Assembly: GCA_964580235.1 (NCBI GenBank) | Contig: CAZOJY010000143.1 | Span: 1 to 7,573, forward strand | Length of the DNA: 7,573 bases | DNA from: G020348385 sp964580235 | GTDB taxonomy: Bacteria; Acidobacteriota; Aminicenantia; Aminicenantales; Aminicenantaceae | Direction: 5' to 3' | Notes under the pieces: generated by a model | Told to the model about the DNA's origin: nothing | The model's database searches: none | What the model saw: the letters and a program-made list of their open reading frames with translations, nothing else | Shown: piece by piece, positions 1-5,715 of the stretch | Layout: each line of letters starts with the position of its first letter | Position numbering within the stretch: the stretch's first letter is position 1 | Translations under genes and position numbers: made by a program

Positions 1-260
1 TCCTCTATGGCAATAATGGGTAATGACGTCGGTCCGAAAGAGCGAAACAATCCAGAAATCTGGCGGTAATCTCGCATATCCTCTCCCTTGGTCACATTTT
101 TCACTTCCACTCCAACACTTAACTCTTTTTCAATCGATTCCTTGAGTTTTTGTATGTCCTCATCTGATTGTCCGATAGGGCCACAACAGGCTGCTTGAGG
201 CCCACAGGGAAATTGAAGAGGCATAGTGAATATTCGGACGATTTTATTGTTTTGACTCAT
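1..260 (-). CDS. Small Cys-rich thioredoxin-fold / ArsD-like protein, 3' end outside window
   Basis: My translation from ATG at 260-258 gives 86 residues and is still open at the left edge. Strand 1 is KIVRIFTMP, followed by Cys19 and a Cys25-Cys26 pair (FPCGPQAACCGPIG). A helix follows (about 32-48), then strand VEVKNV and a cis-Pro-like TSLPIIAIE near residue 81. This order resembles a thioredoxin fold. It also recalls the ArsD arsenic metallochaperone, which has a vicinal Cys pair after strand 1 and an LPLLL-type strand. A perfect AAGGAGG lies at 274-268, seven bases before ATG, and overlaps the TAA of the upstream permease (275-273). It is therefore the third gene of the arsR unit. I infer a thiol carrier or metalloid-binding role. 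ArsD identity is not certain, and an ArsA partner, if any, would lie beyond the left edge. Confidence 0.75.
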   Translation of the reverse strand, partial: MSQNNKIVRIFTMPLQFPCGPQAACCGPIGQSDEDIQKLKESIEKELSVGVEVKNVTKGEDMRDYRQISGLFRSFGPTSLPIIAIE

Positions 261-272
261 TTTATTTCCTCC

Positions 273-1580
273 TTAAAAAAGAATAAACACATAGCCAGCA
301 ATGACACAACCGATAAAACTCAACCCGACATATAGGGCAAGTACCTTTGTTTTGAAAACTCCGGAGAGCATGGCAATCGAGGGAAGAGAAAGTCCTGGGC
401 CGCCGAGAAGATAGGCAAGTGTAGATCCGCCTCCCATCCCTTTCTGGATCAGGGCGAGTGCTGTTGGGACTTCCACATAGGTACAGACATAGGCAAGGAC
501 TGCAATAAAGGCAGCTATGAGGACAGAATTAATACGTTCGCCCCCCACAAGGTTAATGACCACTTTCGTCGGGATGAGAACTTTTATCGCCCCCGCAATA
601 ACAACCGCTAAAATTAGATAGTAGTTGAGCTGAAGAAAAAAATCCCAGGCAGTTTGAACCATCTTTTTTAATCTCTGGGTAAAAGAAAGTTTCAGATCAC
701 CGGCAGGCAACACGAAGCAAGCGGCACTAGCGCTTGAAGAAGCTTCACTTACTGCCGGAAGGAACCACAGGCCGTCTTTATCCCGATCCAGAATCCCTGC
801 TTCTCCAAGAAGAAAAAGTTTTTCTTCTTCTCCAGGAGCAAGTTTTTCTGTCGGGAGTTTTCTTGGATTTTTTGAAAGCGCCATCCCCACTTTGAATGCG
901 AATTGTTGAAGCTCGGGTGACAGATTAGGAGTGATACTGAGCTTCACAAATCTCCTCAAGAATCGGTGCTTTTTCTGCCATTGAGTGAGGACACCTCCGA
1001 CCATAAGAGCAATGAAAAAAGTTCCCAGGATTCTGCCGACAGCAAGCTTCCAGCCTAAAATACCAGCAGTGATAAAAACAGCGGGGATGTTAAGCATTGG
1101 AGCAGCAATGAGAAAAGCCATAGTGGGACCCAAAGGAATTCCTGCCTCCACCATGCCAGCAAGGACAGGGACAATGCCACAAGAGCAGATTGGGATGACA
1201 GCACCTGCTGTGCACGCTATAAAATTGGCGCCCAGTCCACCATAGCCCATTTTTTCTTTCACTTTCTGCCAGGGTACGAAAACGACCAAGAAGGCGGCTA
1301 TCAGCATTCCCACAATCCAGTATTGAAAGAGTTCGACCAATACAGCAGAGCCTTTGATATAGATAAACCAAAGAACTTTGGGGATATTCCAGGAAAGAGG
1401 AGTTTCTATCTCTGTAAGTCTTGCTTCTTCTCCTTGAATTCCCTTCGGCTGCAAAAGTCCAGCCTTATATATTGCGTTAAAAGATAGGTTGCTATTATAG
1501 AGATATATAAGTGCACTTGAATAAAATAAAAAAATAAGAATCAAATAGAAAATCTCTTTTTTGTTAGGTTTCCTGAACAT
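273..1580 (-). CDS. PF03773-type permease (ArsP/SO_0444-like metalloid or metal efflux), full length
   Basis: This is a 435-residue inner-membrane protein. An N-terminal membrane segment (about 10-28) is followed by a first permease half with GANFIACTAGAVIPICSCGIVP (CSCG at 132-135) and the GIPLGPTMAFLIAAPMLN motif. A hydrophilic loop spans about 202-305. The second half carries YVCTYVEVPTALALIQKGMGGG (about 364-385) and GGPGLSLPS (393-401). These paired motifs typify the predicted-permease family that includes ArsP (trivalent organoarsenical efflux) and SO_0444-type exporters; the Cys pair suits a thiophilic substrate. The ATG at 1580-1578 lies inside the end of arsR (17-base overlap), which implies translational coupling and ArsR control. 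The substrate is inferred from context; methylarsenite, arsenite or a soft metal are all possible. Confidence 0.9.
   Translation of the reverse strand: MFRKPNKKEIFYLILIFLFYSSALIYLYNSNLSFNAIYKAGLLQPKGIQGEEARLTEIETPLSWNIPKVLWFIYIKGSAVLVELFQYWIVGMLIAAFLVVFVPWQKVKEKMGYGGLGANFIACTAGAVIPICSCGIVPVLAGMVEAGIPLGPTMAFLIAAPMLNIPAVFITAGILGWKLAVGRILGTFFIALMVGGVLTQWQKKHRFLRRFVKLSITPNLSPELQQFAFKVGMALSKNPRKLPTEKLAPGEEEKLFLLGEAGILDRDKDGLWFLPAVSEASSSASAACFVLPAGDLKLSFTQRLKKMVQTAWDFFLQLNYYLILAVVIAGAIKVLIPTKVVINLVGGERINSVLIAAFIAVLAYVCTYVEVPTALALIQKGMGGGSTLAYLLGGPGLSLPSIAMLSGVFKTKVLALYVGLSFIGCVIAGYVFILF
700..758. repeat. Nested inverted repeat inside the permease loop
   Basis: On the plus strand CCGGCAG (700-706) is mirrored by CTGCCGG (752-758). 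Between them CAAGCG (718-723) is mirrored by CGCTTG (731-736) across a 7-base loop, and the palindrome GAAGCTTC follows. The segment encodes the low-complexity SEASSSASAACFVLPAGD part of the permease's hydrophilic loop. Arms are short (7 and 6 bp), so this may be chance; a small palindromic insertion tolerated in a loop is the interesting alternative. Confidence 0.35.
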
Positions 1581-1992
1581 GCCTTAAATTATCCTTTTTT
1601 TTCAATTCTTTTAGCGTCATCTTCCACTGCTTACTATCCAGGCCAACGATGCATTCTCCATTCTTTCTTAAAAAAAATCTTGCTTTTAGTCTTTTTTCAT
1701 CATCGGCAGTAATATCTTTAGGAATAGATGCGATCGCCTTAAAGAGAAACTTTTTAAATTTATCCTGTGAAGCAAGCAAAGAATAATTAACCCATTTACC
1801 TTCTTTTTTTTCTTCAACTAAACCGGCATACTTTAACTCCTTTAAATGCTTCGAGATATTGTATTGAGGCTCATTCAGGGAATCAACAATTTCACATACA
1901 CAGAGCTCTTTGCGGAATTGAACCAATAAGTTTATTATCCTTAATCTTGTTCTATCGGCGAGAGCCTTAAAAATAAGTGAGAATTCATCCAT
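1564..1992 (-). CDS. arsR: ArsR/SmtB-family metalloid-responsive repressor
   Basis: This 142-residue winged-helix repressor begins MDEFSLIFKALADRTRLRIINLL, the usual ArsR start. ELCVCEIVDSL (29-39) carries Cys31 and Cys33, matching the CxC As(III)/Sb(III) site of E. coli-type ArsR proteins on the helix before the recognition helix. The recognition helix is PQYNISKHLKEL (42-53), and the wing is VEEKKEGKWVNYSL. A C-terminal extension after about residue 90 contains Cys114 (NGECIVGL), a candidate third thiolate because the third Cys of ELCVCDLC is absent here. The gene has its own consensus promoter and overlapping operator, and its 3' end overlaps the permease start by 17 bases. It is notably AT-rich. 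The expected mechanism is DNA release on binding As(III). Family certain; inducer inferred from the Cys site and neighbours. Confidence 0.95.
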   Translation of the reverse strand: MDEFSLIFKALADRTRLRIINLLVQFRKELCVCEIVDSLNEPQYNISKHLKELKYAGLVEEKKEGKWVNYSLLASQDKFKKFLFKAIASIPKDITADDEKRLKARFFLRKNGECIVGLDSKQWKMTLKELKKKDNLRHVQET

Positions 1993-2003
1993 TTCACATA
2001 CTC

Positions 2004-2023
2004 AAATGCACATGCAAGCATTT
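2004..2023. promoter_or_regulatory. Putative ArsR operator (inverted repeat)
   Basis: A perfect 6-bp inverted repeat, AAATGC (2004-2009) and GCATTT (2018-2023), is separated by 8 bp. It starts directly after the -10 hexamer of the arsR promoter and should cover the transcription start near 2017. A bound ArsR dimer would block initiation. AT-rich dyads at this position are typical of autoregulated ArsR/SmtB genes. The repeat is seen directly; binding is inferred. Confidence 0.7.
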
Positions 2024-2051
2024 ATTATAGCCAGTGTAGAATCTTTGTCAA
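2024..2051 (-). promoter_or_regulatory. Sigma70-type promoter of the arsR-permease unit
   Basis: Read on the minus strand, a perfect TTGACA (-35, 2051-2046) is followed after 16 bp (2045-2030) by a perfect TATAAT (-10, 2029-2024). The expected start is near 2017, which leaves a leader of about 25 nt before the ATG at 1992. That leader holds only a weak Shine-Dalgarno (GAG, 8 bases upstream). The promoter lies 46 bp past the acr3 stop and makes arsR-permease-ArsD-like a separate, ArsR-controlled unit. Confidence 0.85.
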
Positions 2052-2096
2052 GTGGAAATCCCGTTTTTAAAAATTATTTCTTCCTCAAAATTATAT

Positions 2097-3089
2097 TTAA
2101 CTTTTGCTTGGCTCTTTTTGAGGTTCCCTGATAACGGGAGCAATTTCTTTCGGAAAATACCGTTTTCTGAATCTCAGGGCCACATTGACAAGGCTTATGA
2201 GAACAGGGACTTCGATAAGCGGCCCGATGACCGTGGCAAAGGCTTCTCCTGAATGGATTCCAAAAACAGCCACAGCCACGGCAATGGCCAGCTCGAAGTT
2301 GTTGCTGGCCGCGGTGAATGAAAGGGTTGTTGTAATGGGATAATTCGCCCCGGCTTTTCTGCCCAAATAAAAGGAGATGAAAAACATCAATAAAAAATAG
2401 ACCACAAGAGGAATGGCGATCCTAACAACATCCAGAGGAATCTTGACGATGTACTCGCCTTTAAGTGAAAACATCACCAGGATGGTGAACAGCAACGCGA
2501 TCAGGGTTATCGGGCTGATTTTGGGAATGAATTTTTGTTCGTACCAAGTCCGGTTTTTGATTTTTAGAAGACTGAAGCGGGTTATAATTCCCGCGATGAA
2601 GGGGATGCCGAGGTAAATAAAGACACTTTCAGCGATCTGTCCCATGGTTACATCAACCACGGTGCCTTTGATCCCGAACCAGGAGGGGACGATAGTGATA
2701 AAAATGTAGGCGTAGACTGAATAGAAGATCACCTGGAAGATCGAATTGAATGCTACTAGCCCGGCGGCATATTCCGTGTCCCCCTTGGCCAGGTCGTTCC
2801 AGACGATGACCATGGCGATGCAGCGGGCCAGTCCGATCATGATGAGGCCGTACATGTATTCGGGACGGTCATGAAGAAAAACTATAGCCAGCACAAACAT
2901 CAGAATGGGCCCGATAATCCAATTAAGTACCAAGGAAAGAGAAAGCACCCTGACGTTACGGAAGACATCTCCCAATTCCTCGTACTTCACCTTGGCCAGG
3001 GGTGGATACATCATCAGGATCAGGCCGATGGCGATGGGGATGTTGGTCGTGCCCACCTGGAATTTATTGATGAATCCAACGATGCCCGG
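2097..3089 (-). CDS. acr3: ACR3-family arsenite efflux permease, 5' end lost in the N gap
   Basis: There are 330 residues from the gap edge to TAA at 2099-2097. The first visible residues, PGIVGFINKFQVGTTNIPIAIGL, correspond to the end of the first helix region of ACR3, so only about 25-40 N-terminal residues are missing. Diagnostic signatures are LILMMYPPLAKVKYEEL, GLARCIAMVIVWNDLAKGD with the conserved transport Cys (residue 90 of the visible part), and near the end the NNFELAIAVAVAVFG and GPLIEVPVLI motifs with the conserved Glu. The family is a ten-helix inner-membrane As(III) exporter driven by membrane potential or proton motive force. Its start, ribosome site and spacing to the ProC-like gene are hidden. 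It lies 104 bp upstream of the arsR ATG, with no clear terminator between them. Confidence 0.95.
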   Translation of the reverse strand, partial: PGIVGFINKFQVGTTNIPIAIGLILMMYPPLAKVKYEELGDVFRNVRVLSLSLVLNWIIGPILMFVLAIVFLHDRPEYMYGLIMIGLARCIAMVIVWNDLAKGDTEYAAGLVAFNSIFQVIFYSVYAYIFITIVPSWFGIKGTVVDVTMGQIAESVFIYLGIPFIAGIITRFSLLKIKNRTWYEQKFIPKISPITLIALLFTILVMFSLKGEYIVKIPLDVVRIAIPLVVYFLLMFFISFYLGRKAGANYPITTTLSFTAASNNFELAIAVAVAVFGIHSGEAFATVIGPLIEVPVLISLVNVALRFRKRYFPKEIAPVIREPQKEPSKS

Positions 3090-3189
3090 NNNNNNNNNNN
3101 NNNNNNNNNNNNNNNNNNNNNNNNNNNNNNNNNNNNNNNNNNNNNNNNNNNNNNNNNNNNNNNNNNNNNNNNNNNNNNNNNNNNNNNNN
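3090..3189. other. Assembly gap (100 N)
   Basis: This is exactly 100 Ns, a common placeholder for a gap of unknown length. The upstream flank reads into a ProC-like protein ending DLIP(V), where the split codon GTN is still Val. The downstream flank begins inside ACR3. The missing ProC-like tail plus the ACR3 start need roughly 200 bases or more, so the true gap is probably longer than 100 and could hide a promoter or a small gene. Confidence 0.97.
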
Positions 3190-3881
3190 ACCGGGATGAG
3201 GTCCATGACTTCTTCTGGCTCCAAACCGGATTCATTCATGGTTTTTGCCGATCCTTCTGCCATACAAGCTACGGCGCTTCGGGCCTCTTGAGGTGTTAAT
3301 CCGAATGAGATGCCGATTTTCTCCAGCTCATAAAACTGAAACCAGAGATAAGTGGGCCCCATTGCGGCCAAGATGGCGTAGGCTTCGAGCTTATCCTCAT
3401 CGACCTCAGGACAATCTCCGAGGATCGCCAGGATTCTCAGCAGCTCTTTTTTCTCGAGTTCATCCAGTGAAGGGGAAAAGTAGAGCGGATTGTATCCCTG
3501 GTTGATGATCGAACAGGCGTTGGGAATCATCCTGATGATTCTTGAGAAGCCACCGAGTTGACCCGATATTTTCAAGATAGTTATTTTCGGTGCCAATGAG
3601 ATAAGGACTGACTCGTGTTTCAAAGTGGACTTGATTTCGTCAAGTGCAGGAAGAACAGCAGGTGGGTGAAGCGCGATAAACACGATATCACAGGAAGCGG
3701 GTAATTGATTGTTGAGCACGGTGGTAATATCCGGAAATTTTTCTTTTAAAACGTTCAAAACATCCGGGTTGACATCAAAAATGCAGATCTTTTTAAATGA
3801 GATATTCTTTCTTTTTAATCCTTCCATAATAATGTGGGTAACTCGCCCTCCTCCAATAAATCCAAGTGATTTTTCAATCAT
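3190..3881 (-). CDS. ProC-like NAD(P)-binding dehydrogenase, 3' end lost in the N gap
   Basis: About 230 residues are visible from ATG 3881-3879, which is preceded by a strong AGGAGAAGG ribosome site. The N-terminal Rossmann domain shows LGFIGGGRV (6-14) and an acidic Asp36 (IFDVN) after strand 2, which may favour NAD over NADP. The middle has IALHPPAV where ProC has a VKP-type motif, and RIIRMIPNACSIINQGYNP. The C-terminal helical dimerisation domain has AAMGPTYLWFQFYELEKIG and EGSAKTMNESGLEPEEVMDLIP. Canonical ProC ends this region with an RDKV-TSPGGTT motif; here it is EVMDLIP, so proline synthesis is doubtful. It belongs to the pyrroline-5-carboxylate reductase superfamily with unknown substrate. 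Apparent continuity with ACR3 across the Ns is an artefact. Its place upstream of acr3 suggests co-transcription. Confidence 0.8.
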
Positions 3882-3901
3882 TATCCTTCTCCTATTTTTT
3901 T

Positions 3902-3914
3902 TATTGGGCCAATA
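3902..3914. repeat. 13-bp palindrome upstream of the ProC-like gene
   Basis: TATTGG, one central base, then CCAATA forms a perfect palindrome in the 61-bp gap between the DGC gene and the ProC-like gene, about 20 bp before the ATG. As RNA it would fold poorly, and on the transcribed strand it is followed by A's rather than U's, so it is not a terminator. It could be a protein-binding site, but it is short and AT-rich. Confidence 0.3.
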
Positions 3915-3942
3915 TGTTCATCCTTTACCGGATTATTGTATC

Positions 3943-4314
3943 TTAACCAGCCTCCTCAATTGCCATGATGATTTCATCGGTTTTCTCTTCCGTCACCGGA
4001 GTTTTGCCTTTGACAATCCCGAAATCGGTGGTATTGATGTGACGGTACTTTAAGAAGCCGCTTTCCTTCATAATCTCTTCAGCACAGTTGATCGGACAGC
4101 CGTCGATGATGATCAATTCCCCCGTGTCTCCGAGATCTTCCAGTTCTTTTTTCGACTGCTCCGCAAATTTCGGATCTACGGCAAAACGCGCCAGGCAGAG
4201 CATTTTTCCTTTTCCGTCGGCCATCAGTTTTCGGGCTGCTTTATCCGAATACGCGCCTGTATTGGATGCACCCGAGAAGGCCAGCACGATGATTTTTTTG
4301 TGGTTTGATTCCAT
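3943..4314 (-). CDS. DGC-domain putative zinc-binding protein
   Basis: This is a 123-residue soluble protein matching the DGC family (named for its Asp-Gly-Cys motif). It has GASNTGAYSDKAARKLMADGKGKMLCLA (15-42) with Cys40, and IIIDGCPINCAEEIM (68-82) with Cys73 and Cys77. Most members also have a Cys before the first glycine motif (ACSG-type); here that residue is Phe13 (VLAFSGAS), so the usual four-Cys set is reduced to three. The family is described only as putative metal-binding, and its true function is unknown. A good AAGGAG site precedes ATG 4314-4312, and it follows the CcdA-like gene by 20 bp. Among arsenic and thiol-redox genes, a cysteine-based soft-metal or metalloid-binding role is plausible but inferred. 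Confidence 0.85.
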   Translation of the reverse strand: MESNHKKIIVLAFSGASNTGAYSDKAARKLMADGKGKMLCLARFAVDPKFAEQSKKELEDLGDTGELIIIDGCPINCAEEIMKESGFLKYRHINTTDFGIVKGKTPVTEEKTDEIIMAIEEAG

Positions 4315-4334
4315 AATGCACTCCTTATATTTAT

Positions 4335-4757
4335 TTAAAGCAGAAAATAAATTCCGACCAGGATGATGATGATGCCGGCCGCCTTCTGAAGGATAAAATT
4401 CGCTTTCCTCACGCCCTTTGATTCGATCAGACGCTTCGCTGCTCCCATGGATGTGCCGGCAACGAGGTACTTCCAGAACCTCCCCACATCGCCGAACATC
4501 CGGCCCATCAGCCCCGAGATAAGGCCTAATACAGTAAACGTGATGGATAGGCCTGCAATGAAAAGCAAAGAAAAGACAAGAGATTTTTTCAAACCCGTTG
4601 TTTCCCGGTAGCCGGCAACAACGCTCATCATCAGGGGAATCATGGCTAATACACAGGGATTGGATGCTGTCGTTATCCCTCCAATAAAAACGGCTATCAC
4701 GGCCAGCCAGGGGTTGTGCTGGATAAGCTGGGAGACGTTACCGATCAGGTTTTCCAT
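4335..4757 (-). CDS. ccdA: CcdA/DsbD-type thiol-redox membrane protein with internal in-frame deletion
   Basis: This 140-residue membrane protein is recognised by its N-terminal half: GGITTASNPCVLAMIPLMMS with Cys35, helix 2 around 58-82, and GDVGRFWKYLVA ending at residue 100. The C-terminal end is GTSMGAAKRLIESKGVRKANFILQKAAGIIIILVGIYFL. CcdA proteins are normally about 220-240 residues. Between these two conserved stretches they carry roughly 80-100 residues with further helices and a second PC motif whose Cys pairs with the first. That segment is missing, the frame is kept, and Cys35 is the only cysteine. CcdA passes electrons from cytoplasmic thioredoxin to extracytoplasmic thiol proteins; without the second Cys this copy should not. 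It lies 12 bp after the exported thioredoxin gene, its expected partner. A real deletion or an assembly collapse are both possible. Confidence 0.85.
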   Translation of the reverse strand: MENLIGNVSQLIQHNPWLAVIAVFIGGITTASNPCVLAMIPLMMSVVAGYRETTGLKKSLVFSLLFIAGLSITFTVLGLISGLMGRMFGDVGRFWKYLVAGTSMGAAKRLIESKGVRKANFILQKAAGIIIILVGIYFLL

Positions 4758-4769
4758 GATTCCTCGGAC

Positions 4770-5216
4770 CTAAAGAATCCCCTTTTCCTTGAGCATTTGC
4801 AGAATCTCCTCCTTTGGGAACAAGCCGATATGGCGGAAGATTTCCTTCCCTTCCTGATCAATAAAAACTTGTGTGGGGATGAGCTGGATGCGGTAATGCC
4901 GAGCGGGCCGGGGGTCTTTCCAAACGTCGTAGAACACCACTTGAATTTTCCCCGCGTATTCCTCGGCAATTTCTTTCATGATCGGCTGCATGGCTTTACA
5001 GGGGATACAGCGGTAGGCACCCAGCTCGATGAAGGTCACTTTGTGCTTAGTAAAATCGAGATCGAGATTGTTTGTCACCAGTACTTTGCTGTTAGCGGAA
5101 GAGCTGCTCTGCTCTGAGTTTTCGCTTTTTGAATTATTTTTTTCCTGGCTGCAGGCTATGTCCAGGGGAAGAAGAAAGATCAGAACGTATAAAAAGAAAA
5201 GTTTATGCTGTCTCAT
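4770..5216 (-). CDS. Exported thioredoxin-family protein (TlpA/TrbB-like), probable lipoprotein
   Basis: This 148-residue protein starts with a signal-like segment: MRQHK, then a hydrophobic core to about residue 18. LDIAC (18-22) gives a possible lipobox Cys22, although Asp at -3 is unusual. A Ser/Asn/Glu-rich linker runs to about residue 44. The thioredoxin domain follows, with active site YRCIPCKAMQP (Cys70 and Cys73) and cis-Pro114 in LIPTQVFID. The active-site Trp of classical thioredoxin is replaced by Tyr-Arg. The start overlaps the preceding permease gene by 14 bases, with an AGGAGA site inside it. The domain acts as an extracytoplasmic disulfide reductase, normally recharged by CcdA, which is the next gene. 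The target may be an exporter or periplasmic metal-handling partner of this cluster; that is inferred. Confidence 0.88.
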   Translation of the reverse strand: MRQHKLFFLYVLIFLLPLDIACSQEKNNSKSENSEQSSSSANSKVLVTNNLDLDFTKHKVTFIELGAYRCIPCKAMQPIMKEIAEEYAGKIQVVFYDVWKDPRPARHYRIQLIPTQVFIDQEGKEIFRHIGLFPKEEILQMLKEKGIL

Positions 5217-5715
5217 ATCTTATCTCTCCTTTTAGGATAAAATTGAGAATCCAGCTGATGACTATGATGCTTGGAATTGTCAAAGCCAGCCTTAAGCCGG
5301 CAAAATCCGCTCCCAGGAATTTGATTTCAAAAAGGATCATCGGGATTTTTATGGAAGCCCAGACGCAGAGAAAAATCGACACATTAAACAGGCTGGCTCC
5401 TTTTCTGAGAAGCGAACGGCCGAGCGGAAAAGCCACGTACAGGGGGCCCATGGCAGCTGTTCCCACAAGAATGGAAAACAAAATTCCTTTTAATCTCGAC
5501 GCTTTCCCCATGGCCTTCTCGATGAAGCTTTTGGGAACCCAGACATCGAAGAGTCCGATGAGAATTAGGATTGGAGGAAGGATGGACAGCATCTCCAGTA
5601 TGTAATCCTTGGAAATAAATATGACTGATAAGGCCTTTTCGGGATTAAAGAAAAAGATTGCGATATTAGCCGCTGCTAGGCCCAAAAGCAGAATCATTAC
5701 TGTTTTGGATTTCAT
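5203..5715 (-). CDS. Split permease, second half (PF03773-like)
   Basis: The 170-residue membrane protein MKSKTVMILLLGL... has about five hydrophobic segments (near 6-24, 45-60, 78-98, 110-128 and 143-163). It aligns by eye with its upstream partner: GILFSILVGTAAMGPLYVAFPL (77-98), LLRKGA (102-107), a long helix, FEIKFLG (129-135), F-x2-LR, then a final helix ending ILK. This repeated pattern shows the two proteins are homologous halves of one permease fold. The ATG at 5715-5713 overlaps the previous gene's TGA as ATGA, a hallmark of coupled translation and 1:1 production. A longer open frame reaching back to 6051 is a shadow of the upstream gene. It lacks the CSCG motif seen in the full-length permease; its only Cys is 117. 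The substrate is unknown. Confidence 0.85.
   Translation of the reverse strand: MKSKTVMILLLGLAAANIAIFFFNPEKALSVIFISKDYILEMLSILPPILILIGLFDVWVPKSFIEKAMGKASRLKGILFSILVGTAAMGPLYVAFPLGRSLLRKGASLFNVSIFLCVWASIKIPMILFEIKFLGADFAGLRLALTIPSIIVISWILNFILKGEIRYETA

Noticed and set aside
985..1245. Plus-strand ORFs inside the full-length permease and similar ones at 4716-5117 and 5731-6135
   Set aside because: Compositionally biased, without recognisable motifs, and antisense to strong membrane or thioredoxin genes.
2871..3299. Plus-strand ORFs crossing the N run
   Set aside because: They exist only because Ns contain no stops, and they are antisense to clear ACR3 and ProC-like coding sequence.
2097..3881. 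Single 594-residue ORF joining a dehydrogenase to a transporter
   Set aside because: The frame is carried through 100 Ns by coincidence. The two sides match unrelated full-length families, each missing only the end next to the gap.
3902..3914. Palindrome before the ProC-like gene as a terminator
   Set aside because: The RNA stem is weak and is followed by A's in the direction of transcription, so it is listed only as a possible binding site.
4361..4375. GATGATGATGAT trinucleotide run
   Set aside because: It simply encodes the Ile-rich last helix of the CcdA-like protein on the minus strand; too short to be a meaningful repeat.
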